Below are positions 1 to 9,512 of a stretch of 64,000 bases of DNA, piece after piece. A program made the position numbers and the translations under genes. The notes under the pieces were generated by a model. That model saw nothing but the letters and a program-made list of their open reading frames with translations. It made no database searches and had not been told where the DNA came from. The stretch comes from an uncultured Christensenella sp. (GTDB taxonomy: Bacteria > Bacillota > Clostridia > Christensenellales > Borkfalkiaceae). The stretch spans positions 212,808-276,807 of the forward strand of contig CAJTUK010000003.1 in assembly GCA_910579525.1 (NCBI GenBank), read 5' to 3'. Position 1 is the first letter of the stretch, and every line of letters begins with the position of its first letter.

Positions 1-1
1 C

Positions 2-1039
2 GACCTTTTGACGGGCGAAGCGTCTTTTGTCCCCGTCGCGCACAGGAGTTTTACCGCCGCGCAAAGCGCTAAAAAAAGCAATTACGATATGTCTTTGGTG
101 CGCGGACAAAAGGTAGCCAAACGCGCCCTCGAAATAGCAGTTGCGGGCGGTCATAACCTGCTTTTGGCGGGTCCTCCGGGTACGGGCAAAACCCTGCTCG
201 CCCGTTGTATACCCACTATAATGCCGGATATGACCTTCGAAGAAGCGCTCGAAGTCACTAAAATCCACTCGGTTGCGGGAGTTTTATCGAAAGAAGGCAT
301 AGTCTCCCAACGCCCTTTCAGAACGCCGCATCACACCGCCACAACGGTTTCGCTGTGCGGCGGCGGCAACACAAAAATTCACCCCGGCGAAATATCTATG
401 GCGCACAAAGGCGTTTTGTTTTTGGACGAACTGCCCGAATACACCCGCCACGCGCTCGAAAGCCTGCGCCAACCGCTCGAAGACAGGGTTATCACCGTCA
501 CCCGTGCCGGCGGCGCGGTTACGTTTCCCGCGGACTTTATGCTGTGCGCAAGCATGAATCCCTGCCCCTGCGGCAACTACGGTTCGGCGTATCTCACATG
601 TACGTGCACGCCCGCGCAGGTACATAAATACAGAAGTAAAATTTCCGGTCCTTTGATGGACAGAATAGATTTGCAGGTGGAAGTGGACGGAGTAAAATAC
701 GACGATTTAACCTCTTCCGCCGCGGAAGAGCCCAGCGCGGAAGTCAAAGCCCGCGTAGAAAAGGCAAGGGCTATCCAGCGCGAACGCTTTAAAGACGATA
801 CCGTGCTCGTAAACGCAAATATGGGCGAAAGACACATCAAAAAGTATTGCCGCCTTTCTACCGAGTGCGAAGATATTCTGCGCACCGCTTTCGAAACCTT
901 GCACCTTTCCGCCCGCGCAAGGGCAAGAATTATCAAAGTCGCCCGCACCATAGCCGACCTCGCCTTTTCAGAAGATATTCTTCCCGATCATATTCTGGAG
1001 GCGGCTTCGTACAGAAGTTACGATTCGAACTCGCTCTGA
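2..1039 (+). CDS. comM: YifB/ComM-family Mg-chelatase-like AAA+ ATPase (5' partial)
   Basis: The reading frame is open from the first bases, so the N-terminus (about 150 residues of a roughly 500-residue family) lies outside the window. Visible are the Walker A GPPGTGKT near residue 57, a Walker B LFLDELPE, and the MNPCPCGNYG motif of the Mg-chelatase-like C-terminal domain. ComM family members are AAA+ helicases linked to integration of transforming DNA. The stop overlaps the start of dprA (ATGA), another natural-transformation gene, which supports the assignment. The first TTG/ATG in the window is not the true start. Confidence 0.93.
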   Translation, partial: DLLTGEASFVPVAHRSFTAAQSAKKSNYDMSLVRGQKVAKRALEIAVAGGHNLLLAGPPGTGKTLLARCIPTIMPDMTFEEALEVTKIHSVAGVLSKEGIVSQRPFRTPHHTATTVSLCGGGNTKIHPGEISMAHKGVLFLDELPEYTRHALESLRQPLEDRVITVTRAGGAVTFPADFMLCASMNPCPCGNYGSAYLTCTCTPAQVHKYRSKISGPLMDRIDLQVEVDGVKYDDLTSSAAEEPSAEVKARVEKARAIQRERFKDDTVLVNANMGERHIKKYCRLSTECEDILRTAFETLHLSARARARIIKVARTIADLAFSEDILPDHILEAASYRSYDSNSL

Positions 1040-2115
1040 TGACTTACACGCTTGAAGAAATAAACCTTATAACTCTCTCGTCGTTCGAAGAACTCACATA
1101 TAAAAACCGCGTAAATCTGCTTTGCGATTTGAGCGTGAGCGAACCACGTTTTGCCGAAAATGAGAAAAATTTGATTAAAAGCCTCGGCGAGGGCGTATAT
1201 AATAAAGTGAAGGGTAAATTTTACTCTCGAGATTACCGCGATAAATTATTGCAAAAACTCGAATCGCGGCACATAAAGTGCATAACGTATTTTTCACCGC
1301 TCTATCCCGAACAACTCAAACAAATCCCGTGCCCTCCGCTCACGCTGTTTTGCAGGGGCGACGTTTCGCTCTTGAAGGACAGGCTGTTTGCGGCGGTGGG
1401 CTCGCGCAGAACTCCGCCCGACGTGCTCAAAGAATGCGAAAAGATTTCATTCGAAATTTCTAAAAATTTCACTCTCGTTACGGGCGTAGCCGACGGTGCG
1501 GATTCTTCCGTTCTTAAAGGCGCGTTAAAAAACGGTGCCGCAATCAGTGTTTTGGCTTACGGGTTTAATCACGTTTACCCATCGATAAACAAAAATCTTT
1601 TAAACCTCGTCGAGGAACGCGGGCTCGTAATAACCGAATACACTCCGCAGATAAAGCCGTTGCCCTACAACTTCCCCGCCCGCAACAGAATAATAGCGGG
1701 ATTGGCGGAAGGAGTGCTCGCGGTTTCCGCGGGTGAAAAGAGCGGCGCGATAATCACCGCAAGGTGCGCCTTCGATTACGGCAGGCAGGTTTTCGCTCTT
1801 CCTTATTCGTTGGGCGTTCCGCACGGCGAGGGTTGTAATTTGCTCATAAGAGAGGGCGCAACGCTCGTTCGCGGAGCGGAAGATATTTTAACGGAATTCG
1901 GTTTAAGCGCCGAACGCGGGCAAAAAACCGAGCCCGATTTAACGCGGGAAGAACTTACGGTATTGAATATAATAAAAAACGGCGAAACTTTGACGGCGGC
2001 TATAGCGGAAAAGGCGGGCGTTCCCGTTTTCAGGCTCATACCGGTATTGACCGTGCTTGAAATGAAGGGGCTTATATCCCGACTCGGCGGCAACAGATAT
2101 TGCCATAACTTATAA
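1039..2115 (+). CDS. dprA: DNA-processing protein DprA
   Basis: This 358-residue protein loads RecA on incoming single-stranded DNA during transformation. It has the Rossmann-like DprA core: GSRRT at about 121-125, TGVADGAD, FPARNRIIAGL and SGAIITA, then a C-terminal winged-helix segment (about 295-355). I chose the ATG that overlaps the comM stop by one base. The same frame is open 64 codons further upstream, but that part lies inside comM and has no DprA-like sequence. The GGAGG near position 996 is too far for a normal Shine-Dalgarno, so translational coupling to comM is likely. Confidence 0.95.
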   Translation: MTYTLEEINLITLSSFEELTYKNRVNLLCDLSVSEPRFAENEKNLIKSLGEGVYNKVKGKFYSRDYRDKLLQKLESRHIKCITYFSPLYPEQLKQIPCPPLTLFCRGDVSLLKDRLFAAVGSRRTPPDVLKECEKISFEISKNFTLVTGVADGADSSVLKGALKNGAAISVLAYGFNHVYPSINKNLLNLVEERGLVITEYTPQIKPLPYNFPARNRIIAGLAEGVLAVSAGEKSGAIITARCAFDYGRQVFALPYSLGVPHGEGCNLLIREGATLVRGAEDILTEFGLSAERGQKTEPDLTREELTVLNIIKNGETLTAAIAEKAGVPVFRLIPVLTVLEMKGLISRLGGNRYCHNL

Positions 2116-2130
2116 ATCACTTACAGAGGT

Positions 2131-4467
2131 ATGTATATGGATCTCATAATAGTAGAATCGCCTTCGAAGGCAAAAACGATTTCGAAGTACCTTAAAGGCA
2201 AATACAAGGTGGACGCCTCGGGCGGACACGTGCGCGACCTGCCCGAAAAGACGCTCGGCGTAAAAATAACCGACAATTTCGAGCCTAAATACGAAATTAC
2301 CGCGTCTAAAAAAGAAATTATAAAAAGACTCGCTTCCGAGGCTAAAAAATGCGGCAACGTATACCTCGCAACCGACCCCGACCGCGAGGGTGAGGCTATA
2401 AGCTGGCACCTGCAAACGGTGTTGGGACTGGATGAAAACAGTGAAAACCGCATAGAATTCAACGAGATTTCACCCTCCGCGGTGCAAAACGCGTTAAAGC
2501 ATCCGCGCAAAATAAATACCAACCTCGTCGACGCCCAGCAGGCAAGGCGCGTGTTAGACCGGCTCGTGGGCTACAAACTTTCTCCCCTTTTGAACAAGCG
2601 CATACAAAACGGCCTTTCGGCGGGGCGCGTTCAGTCGGTAGCTCTTCGCCTCATAGTCGACAGGGAGCGCGAAATCGCTGCTTTCAAGCCCGACGGGTAC
2701 TGGGTAATGAACGCCTTTTTGCAGGATTTGAACGACAAATACGCGCCGTTCAAAGCCGTTTATCAACATAAAAAGAGCGGTGAAACCATATCTGAAGAAG
2801 TCGCCGCGGAAATAGAAAAAAAAGTCCGCGCCGGCAAGTTCACCGTTACAAAAGTCAAAAAGGGCGTAACCAAACAGCACGCGCCCGCGCCGTTCACAAC
2901 GTCGTCGCTCCAACAGGACGCTTCCAACAAGTTCGGCATGACCTCGCCCGAAACCATGCTTATAGCCCAGCATCTCTACGAGGGTATGGACGTCGGAGGG
3001 GACCATATCGCGCTGATAACGTATATAAGAACGGACTCCGTGCGCGTTTCGAAAGAAGCGCAGGATAACGCTCTCGATTTCATTAAAAATACCTACGGGC
3101 AGGAATACGCGCCCGAAAAGCCCAATTTTTACGCGACCAAAAAGGGCGCGCAGGACGCGCACGAGGCAATTCGCCCCATAAACTTAAACGTAACTCCCGC
3201 AAGCGTAAAGGGCAGTCTCGACAGAAAACACTACAACGTATACAAACTCGTTTACGACAGATTTATCGCCTCGCAGATGGCCGAAGCGCAGTTCAATTCC
3301 ATGCAGATAGAAACCGAAAGCGCGGGCTACACGTTTAAGGCGAGCGGCAAATCGTTGCTTTTTGCCGGCTATACCGCGGCGTATCAGGACGCCGGCAAAG
3401 AAAAGGACGAAGAGGAAGAAACGGCTAAACTTCTGCCACCTTTAAACGAAGGAGACGAACTCAAACTCAACGATTTCAACAAAGAACAAAAATTCACAAA
3501 GCCCCCTTACCGCTATACCGACGCGTCGCTCGTAAAAGCTATGGAAGAAAAAGGAATAGGCAGACCGTCTACTTACGCCTCGATAATTTCGGTGCTCAAT
3601 AAGCGCAAATACGTCAAAAAAGAGGGCAAATATATGTTGCCTACCGACGTTGCTTATTCCATCACGGATATGCTCATCAAGTATTTTACCGACATCATGG
3701 ACGTCGGCTTTACCGCGAGAATGGAAGACGACCTCGATAAAATAGAAGAGGGCGGCGTGGACTGGCACAAAATAATTTCTGATTTTTATCCCGCCTTTGC
3801 AGAACACCTCAAAACCGCCTCTACCGACGGCGACGAAGAAACCGACATAAAGTGTGAAAAGTGCGGCAGCCCCATGATAAGGAGATTGGGCAAATACGGC
3901 AAATATCTCGCTTGTTCCAACTATCCCGCATGCTCCAACATAGTCAGCGAGGGCGAGGCGGAAATTTCGGCAATGCGTTGCCCCAAGTGCGGCGCCAACA
4001 TGGTGGTAAAGAGCGGTAAATACGGCAAGTTCCTTGCCTGCCCCAATTATCCGGAATGTTCGCAGATTTTGCCCATAGACGCCGAAGCCACAGACGAAAA
4101 GTGCAAGGACTGCGGCGCTCCCATGCTCTTAAAAAAGGGTAAATACGGTAAGTATTTAGAGTGCCCCAACTGTTCGTCGAAACGCCCGTTCATTACCGAA
4201 AAGGATGCCGAAGGAGAAAAGCTCGAGGGCAAGTGCCCCGAGTGCGGCAAGCCTATGCGGCGCATGCGCTCCAAGTCGGGAAAAATATATTACGGCTGTA
4301 CGGGCTACCCCGAGTGCAAGTTCTTAAGCTGGGACGTAGCTACGGGCGACAAGTGCCCTCAATGCGGCAAGTATCTCATAAAAAAGAACGGCAAAATCAG
4401 GTGTTCCGATAAGGAATGTTCCTACTCCGTAGACGCGCCCGAAGAGCCTTCCTCAAATGAAAATTAA
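2131..4467 (+). CDS. topA: DNA topoisomerase I (type IA)
   Basis: This 778-residue enzyme relaxes negatively supercoiled DNA. The TOPRIM domain starts at the N-terminus (VESPSKAKTI, then DPDREGEAISWHL), and the active-site tyrosine is Tyr298 in ITYIRTDS. The C-terminal part from about residue 574 carries five CxxC-type zinc ribbons in a row, more than the three or four seen in many orthologues. AGAGG precedes the ATG; a second in-frame ATG two codons on is an equally possible start. The gene overlaps trmFO by 11 bp, the standard Firmicutes order. Confidence 0.97.
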   Translation: MYMDLIIVESPSKAKTISKYLKGKYKVDASGGHVRDLPEKTLGVKITDNFEPKYEITASKKEIIKRLASEAKKCGNVYLATDPDREGEAISWHLQTVLGLDENSENRIEFNEISPSAVQNALKHPRKINTNLVDAQQARRVLDRLVGYKLSPLLNKRIQNGLSAGRVQSVALRLIVDREREIAAFKPDGYWVMNAFLQDLNDKYAPFKAVYQHKKSGETISEEVAAEIEKKVRAGKFTVTKVKKGVTKQHAPAPFTTSSLQQDASNKFGMTSPETMLIAQHLYEGMDVGGDHIALITYIRTDSVRVSKEAQDNALDFIKNTYGQEYAPEKPNFYATKKGAQDAHEAIRPINLNVTPASVKGSLDRKHYNVYKLVYDRFIASQMAEAQFNSMQIETESAGYTFKASGKSLLFAGYTAAYQDAGKEKDEEEETAKLLPPLNEGDELKLNDFNKEQKFTKPPYRYTDASLVKAMEEKGIGRPSTYASIISVLNKRKYVKKEGKYMLPTDVAYSITDMLIKYFTDIMDVGFTARMEDDLDKIEEGGVDWHKIISDFYPAFAEHLKTASTDGDEETDIKCEKCGSPMIRRLGKYGKYLACSNYPACSNIVSEGEAEISAMRCPKCGANMVVKSGKYGKFLACPNYPECSQILPIDAEATDEKCKDCGAPMLLKKGKYGKYLECPNCSSKRPFITEKDAEGEKLEGKCPECGKPMRRMRSKSGKIYYGCTGYPECKFLSWDVATGDKCPQCGKYLIKKNGKIRCSDKECSYSVDAPEEPSSNEN

Positions 4468-5749
4468 GGTCATAGGCGCGGGGCTCGCAGGGGCGGAGGC
4501 GGCTTATTACCTTGCGGAACGCGGGGTGGAAGTCGAACTTTTCGACATTAAACCCAAATCGTTCACACCCGCCCATCGGGACGGAAATTTTTGCGAGCTC
4601 GTGTGCTCCAATTCGTTAAAGGGTAAAGACCCGTACTCCAACGCATGCGGACTTTTAAAAGAAGAAATGCGTATTCTCGGCTCGCTCACAATGGAGGCGG
4701 CGGAAAACACTTCCGTGCCTGCGGGCGGCGCGCTCGCGGTCGAAAGGGAGAGTTTCGCCGCGTACGTCACGCAAAAATTAAAGTCGCATAAAAATATTAA
4801 AATTATCTGTAAAGAAGTAACCTCCGTTCCCGACGAATGGTGCATAGTGGCAACAGGACCGCTGACAACCGACGCGCTTTCGGGCGATATTTCAAGGATA
4901 TGCGGGGGGCAACTGCACTTTTACGACGCTTCGGCGCCAATAGTATCGCGGGAAAGTCTCGATTTCGAAAACTGCTTTTTCGGCGACAGATACGGCAAGG
5001 GCGGCGACGACTATATCAACTGCCCTCTCGATAAAGAGCAGTACGAAAGGTTTGTAACGGAGCTCGTTTGGGCTGAAAAGGCGGTGTTGCACGAGTTTGA
5101 AAAGCGTGAGATTTTCGAGGGCTGTATGCCCGTAGAAGTAATGGCTTCGCGCGGGTTCGACAGCTTGCGGTTCGCAAATTTGAAGCCTGTCGGGCTAAAA
5201 GACAAAAACGGCAACCGCTTTTACGCCGTTTTACAGCTCCGCAAAGAGAACGCCGAAGGCACTGCGTACAATTTAGTAGGCTGTCAGACCAACCTGAAAT
5301 GGGGCGAACAAAAGAGGGTGTTTTCTTTGATTCCGGCGCTCAAAAACGCGGAGTTTCTGCGCTACGGAGTTATGCACCGCAACACGTTCATAAATTCCCC
5401 CGCCTGTCTGAACGCGGATTTTTCCCTCAAATCGGACGGCAGGGTGTTTTTTGCGGGGCAGATAACGGGCGTAGAGGGCTATGTGGAGAGCGCCGCAAGC
5501 GGCATTTTAGCCGCTCTGCACGCGTTTGAAAAACTCAACGGCAAAGAGCCCGTTATACCGGACAATACAACCGTTATCGGTGCGTTATCGGCGCATATAT
5601 CGGGGGTAAACGAAAATTTTCAGCCTATGAACGCCAACTTCGGCATACTCAAACAGGCGGAAATAAAGATAAGAGACAAAAAGGAGCGTTACGCTTACCT
5701 CGCGGAAAGGGCGCTCGAAAATATAAAGGAATATAAAAAAAGTTTATAA
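4457..5749 (+). CDS. trmFO: tRNA (uracil-54-C5)-methyltransferase TrmFO, folate/FAD-dependent
   Basis: The enzyme makes m5U54 in the T loop of tRNA using methylenetetrahydrofolate and FADH2. The N-terminus has the FAD dinucleotide-binding motif GAGLAGAEAA (residues 7-16), and the family motifs HRDGNFCELVCSNSLK and GQITGVEGY are present. The length (430 residues) is normal. Its start lies inside the last codons of topA and its stop overlaps the next start (TAATG), so the block is one translationally coupled operon. Confidence 0.96.
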   Translation: MKIKVIGAGLAGAEAAYYLAERGVEVELFDIKPKSFTPAHRDGNFCELVCSNSLKGKDPYSNACGLLKEEMRILGSLTMEAAENTSVPAGGALAVERESFAAYVTQKLKSHKNIKIICKEVTSVPDEWCIVATGPLTTDALSGDISRICGGQLHFYDASAPIVSRESLDFENCFFGDRYGKGGDDYINCPLDKEQYERFVTELVWAEKAVLHEFEKREIFEGCMPVEVMASRGFDSLRFANLKPVGLKDKNGNRFYAVLQLRKENAEGTAYNLVGCQTNLKWGEQKRVFSLIPALKNAEFLRYGVMHRNTFINSPACLNADFSLKSDGRVFFAGQITGVEGYVESAASGILAALHAFEKLNGKEPVIPDNTTVIGALSAHISGVNENFQPMNANFGILKQAEIKIRDKKERYAYLAERALENIKEYKKSL

Positions 5750-6393
5750 TGCCTCTGTTTCAAAAGATAAGTTTCAATAAAACAAAGCTCCCGCCGTATA
5801 TTTTCAAGTTTAACGTCGCGCTATGTTCGTTCATCGTCGGCTGGTTCGCTCTTTGTCTGCCCGCGGTTATCGCGGTGGGGTGCGTGTTCGACGAAAGCCC
5901 CGTAACCTACGGAGTAATGATCGGGGCGTTTGCGCTGTTTTTCGCGGGGATGATAATTTACGCGGCGGTGTATGCCGGACTTAAAAAAAGGCTTGTCGCC
6001 CAGCGCGCAAAAGAGCTTGAAGAAGAATTCACCGATATGTCTTTGAAGGAGGCTGAAGAGGCGCTCGCCTTATCCGGCGTTTTAGAAGGCGGCTCGTTCG
6101 TCTGTGAAAGCGACGTTTTCGGTAAAATAACCTTACCCGTTGAAAAATGCGCGCTTATTCTCGGCGCGGGAATTGCGGATTATAAGCCCGTAATAAGTGT
6201 TGCGGTGTTTACGGCGGAAGATATGCAGCTTAAAGGTGTGTTAAACGTCGACCGAGCTCTGTACAATTTTATCGATAAAAGCAATATCGATTTGAGCGCA
6301 AACGAAGTGTTCGAGCTTTTTAAAAAAGATAAAAAACAATTCACAAAACTGCTTTTCAAAAATAAACTCTATACGTTATGCAAAGGGAGATAA
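5749..6393 (+). CDS. Unknown two-TM membrane protein in the trmFO-hslV operon
   Basis: I do not recognise this 214-residue protein. It begins with about 20 polar or basic residues, then two hydrophobic helices (about 24-48 and 57-80) separated by a short loop, then a long probably cytoplasmic domain of about 130 residues with an acidic helix ([20 protein letters not shown]). It starts on the trmFO stop (TAATG) and ends two bases before the hslV ATG, so it is cotranslated. In Bacillus this slot holds xerC/codV; the protein has no recombinase features (no R-H-R-Y tetrad). Confidence 0.75.
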   Translation: MPLFQKISFNKTKLPPYIFKFNVALCSFIVGWFALCLPAVIAVGCVFDESPVTYGVMIGAFALFFAGMIIYAAVYAGLKKRLVAQRAKELEEEFTDMSLKEAEEALALSGVLEGGSFVCESDVFGKITLPVEKCALILGAGIADYKPVISVAVFTAEDMQLKGVLNVDRALYNFIDKSNIDLSANEVFELFKKDKKQFTKLLFKNKLYTLCKGR

Positions 6394-6395
6394 AT

Positions 6396-6932
6396 ATGAC
6401 GGAATTTCACGCAACTACAATCTGCGCCGTAAAAAGAAACGGCGAAACGGCTATCGCGGGCGACGGACAGGTCACCATGGGCGAGAGCGTAATTTTCAAA
6501 AACTCCGCGCGCAAGGTCAGGCGCATATACGGCGGCAAAGTTATTTTGGGCTTTGCCGGTTCCGTATCGGACGCGTTTTCCCTTTCGGAAAAGTTCGAAG
6601 GTATGCTCAACAAGTTTTCCGGCAACCTAATGCGTTCCGCGGTGGAGCTCGCAGAACTCTGGCGCAGCGATAAAGCGGTGCGCAAGCTCGAAGCGTTAAT
6701 GATAGTCGCCGATAAAGAAACGCTCTTAATCGTTTCGGGCACGGGAGAAGTAATCGAACCGGACGACGGCATAGCGGCTATAGGCAGCGGAGGGAATTAC
6801 GCCCTTGCTGCGGCTCGCGCACTCTGTCAGAATACAAATTACACCGCGGCTGAAATCGCGCACAAATCTTTAAAAATCGCAAGCGAAATCTGCGTTTACA
6901 CCAACGACAACATAAAAGTAGAAACAATATGA
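6396..6932 (+). CDS. hslV: ATP-dependent protease peptidase subunit HslV (ClpQ)
   Basis: HslV forms the proteolytic double ring of the HslUV protease. The 178-residue sequence has the signatures [31 protein letters not shown] and [16 protein letters not shown] place the start at 6396, behind AAAGGGAG; the ATG at 6378 overlaps that Shine-Dalgarno and would add six unrelated residues. As in Bacillus ClpQ, the classical Thr-Thr-Ile comes after a short extension (MTEFHA), so the mature N-terminus is uncertain: Thr2 after Met removal, or Thr7 after propeptide cleavage. Confidence 0.94.
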   Translation: MTEFHATTICAVKRNGETAIAGDGQVTMGESVIFKNSARKVRRIYGGKVILGFAGSVSDAFSLSEKFEGMLNKFSGNLMRSAVELAELWRSDKAVRKLEALMIVADKETLLIVSGTGEVIEPDDGIAAIGSGGNYALAAARALCQNTNYTAAEIAHKSLKIASEICVYTNDNIKVETI

Positions 6933-8005
6933 AGGAGAGCGGTAAGCAAAGTTCCGTTTCTCTCGGCGGAAGCGAACGGATAAGGGTATCCCGCGGCACA
7001 CGCAATAAAATTATACTTTGCGCCGTGTTTCTCGCATTGTGCGCGCTGTGTCTGGCTTTGGGGCTCGTCGCAATATTCCTCGATAATCAAAGAATCATTC
7101 CCCAAGGCGTAGTTGCCGTCACCTTCTTCGTCGGGTGTATCGGCGTGATTTTGTGCTTCTGTCTGCTCGTCAAATTTATTTTGCGCGGCAGAAAAGAGGT
7201 TAAAATAACCGAGCGCGAGCCGCTTGACGAGCCGCCTCGCAAGGTCGGTGTTCCGCAGTCGGTGTTTTCCGTTAAAGAAGCGGTTATTTTGATAACGGCG
7301 AGAACAATCGCCGGCGGCGGGCTTATACTCATAGGCGCCGCGGTAAACACAATTCCGTCCGGCGAAAAAACAATTTTGATTATTTTCGGCGCCGTGCTGT
7401 TTGCTTCAAGCGTGTTGCAAACGGTTATAAAATACGCGTTATACCGCCGCAACAAAAATTTCAACGCCGCATTGACGGCGGCGTTTGCCCGTCAAACAAA
7501 TCAAAACCCCCAAGAAGACGTTATCCGTATTCCCGTCGGATACGACGACGAAGAGGGCAAAGAAGAACAGGAAAGGCAAATTAAAGAATTTCTCGAAAAC
7601 GTTGTTCTTCCGAAAGGCTTTGCCGATTACCTTAACGCCGCCGACGACAGAAAGGTGTTTATCTTGGCGTCGAATGATTTTGCTTGCAATACTTATTACG
7701 AAGCGGAAGACAAATTCCCTGCGGATAAGCTCAAAGAAATAAATCTCGATATGCTCGCATACCGCGACGACTATTATACGCAGTTTCGTAAGATATTGCT
7801 TTTTGCCGGCGACGAGAGCGGACACTGCTATTTTCTGCTCGATTACGGCAAGGTCGGCGAGCCGAGCGTAAAACTTCTCGACGACGAGGCTGACGAGGTT
7901 TGCCTCCTCGCAAATTCGTTTAAGGAGTTCAAAGATAAATTACTGACCCCCAAAGAGGCAAAAGCAATCCTCGGCAAAAATTATTACGGCTATTCGGAAG
8001 ATTAA
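6929..8005 (+). CDS. Four-TM membrane protein with C-terminal SUKH (SMI1/KNR4)-like domain
   Basis: The 358-residue protein has four predicted membrane helices in its first 175 residues (about 28-51, 56-80, 110-133, 137-160), a charged linker, then a C-terminal globular domain (about 215-350). That domain ends in a pattern typical of SUKH proteins: [18 protein letters not shown] followed by [17 protein letters not shown] domains are known as immunity or peptide-binding modules. The ATG overlaps the hslV stop, and the gene sits between the two subunits of one protease, so a role with HslUV or its substrates is possible. The SUKH call is by eye. Confidence 0.6.
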   Translation: MKESGKQSSVSLGGSERIRVSRGTRNKIILCAVFLALCALCLALGLVAIFLDNQRIIPQGVVAVTFFVGCIGVILCFCLLVKFILRGRKEVKITEREPLDEPPRKVGVPQSVFSVKEAVILITARTIAGGGLILIGAAVNTIPSGEKTILIIFGAVLFASSVLQTVIKYALYRRNKNFNAALTAAFARQTNQNPQEDVIRIPVGYDDEEGKEEQERQIKEFLENVVLPKGFADYLNAADDRKVFILASNDFACNTYYEAEDKFPADKLKEINLDMLAYRDDYYTQFRKILLFAGDESGHCYFLLDYGKVGEPSVKLLDDEADEVCLLANSFKEFKDKLLTPKEAKAILGKNYYGYSED

Positions 8006-8045
8006 TATTTACCGCATAAAACATTATAAAATCAAGGAGAACGTT

Positions 8046-9356
8046 ATGGATTTAACGCCCAAACAGATAGTTCACGAACTCAACAAATATATCATAGGTC
8101 AAAACGAGGCTAAAAAAGCCGTGGCCATAGCTCTGCGCAACCGCTACCGCAGGAGTATGCTCTCGCCCGCGTTACAGGACGAAATAACCCCCAAAAACAT
8201 AATTATGAAGGGACCCACAGGCGTGGGCAAAACTGAAATCGCAAGGCGGCTTGCAAAACTCGTCAAAGCTCCGTTTATCAAGGTCGAGGCAACCAAGTAT
8301 ACCGAGGTCGGCTACGTGGGGCGCGACGTCGAGTCTATGGTCCGCGACCTTGCCGAGTGCGCCATCCGCCTCGTAAAAGAAGAAAAAACGGCGGAAGTAA
8401 GCTATAAGGCTTGCGCCGTAGCGGAAAGAAAGATTGCCAAAGTTCTTTGCGAAATGAAAAAGGACGAGCGCGGCGAAACGGCAAAAGCCGTTTTCGAGGA
8501 TAAACTCGTCGAAGAAATTCACGCGGGCAAGCACGACAACGTCGTAATAGAAATCGAGGTCAACGACGCCCCCAAACCGTTAGAACTCTCGCCCGGCAGC
8601 GGCGCGGCAATAGATCTCGGCTCTATTTTCAACGGGATTTTGCCCGAAAAGAAAAAAAAGCGCAAAATTACCGTTTTCGAAGCCAAAAACCTCATAATGG
8701 CAGAAGAAGCGGATAAGCTCATAGACAACGACGCCGTCACCGCCGAGGCAATGCGCAGGGCGGAAAACGACGGAATAATTTTCATAGACGAAATCGATAA
8801 AATCGCAGGCAAGGGCAATCAGGGCGCCGACGTCTCGCGCGAGGGCGTTCAGCGCGATATCCTGCCCATAGTGGAAGGTTGCACGGTTATGACCAAATAC
8901 GGCCCCGTAAAAACCGACTATATCCTGTTTATCGCCGCCGGTGCGTTCCACGTCAGCAAAGTAGAAGATTTGATTCCCGAACTTCAAGGCAGGTTCCCCA
9001 TTCAGGTGGGACTCAACAGCCTCACCAAAGAGGACTTTATCAACATTTTAACCCAGCCCCAGAACGCGATAACTACGCAGTATGCGGCGTTGCTTTCCGT
9101 GGACAACATAGATTTGCAATTCACTCCCGACGCAATAGAAAAAATCGCGGAAATTTCGGAGAGTATCAACGAAACGTCCGAAGACATCGGCGCAAGAAGG
9201 TTGCATACCGTTATGGAATACCTTCTTGAAGATATATCTTTCAACGCGGGCGGCAACGACTATCCCGTGGTACACGTCGATATAAACAGCAAATACGTTG
9301 AAGAACACCTCGAAAATTACACCCGCAACCGCGATTTGAAAAAATACGTGCTTTAA
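8046..9356 (+). CDS. hslU: ATP-dependent protease ATPase subunit HslU (ClpY)
   Basis: HslU is the AAA+ unfoldase of HslUV. Seen are Walker A GPTGVGKT (near residue 60), the pore-loop motif GYVGRDVESM, a family-typical inserted I domain (about 105-235), Walker B IIFIDEIDK and sensor region ETSEDIGARRLHT. The C-terminus ends hydrophobic (DLKKYVL), as needed to dock into HslV. AAGGAGA lies at the right distance from the ATG. Unlike Bacillus, codY does not follow. Confidence 0.96.
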   Translation: MDLTPKQIVHELNKYIIGQNEAKKAVAIALRNRYRRSMLSPALQDEITPKNIIMKGPTGVGKTEIARRLAKLVKAPFIKVEATKYTEVGYVGRDVESMVRDLAECAIRLVKEEKTAEVSYKACAVAERKIAKVLCEMKKDERGETAKAVFEDKLVEEIHAGKHDNVVIEIEVNDAPKPLELSPGSGAAIDLGSIFNGILPEKKKKRKITVFEAKNLIMAEEADKLIDNDAVTAEAMRRAENDGIIFIDEIDKIAGKGNQGADVSREGVQRDILPIVEGCTVMTKYGPVKTDYILFIAAGAFHVSKVEDLIPELQGRFPIQVGLNSLTKEDFINILTQPQNAITTQYAALLSVDNIDLQFTPDAIEKIAEISESINETSEDIGARRLHTVMEYLLEDISFNAGGNDYPVVHVDINSKYVEEHLENYTRNRDLKKYVL

Positions 9357-9512
9357 ATTTTCGCAGGAAAAGTATTAAAGAAGAAGACTTTCCCGATATA
9401 TCCGCCCAAACTTCGCCGTCGCTCGGGGGCTTTACCTAAACGGGACGCGCGCGTATATACCCGAACCCGAGCAAACGCATTTAAACAAAAATACTCCGCA
9501 GGAGAAAATAAA

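Noticed and set aside
9357..9512. Possible T-box leader before hisS.
   Set aside because: No T-box sequence, specifier loop or terminator/antiterminator pair is visible.
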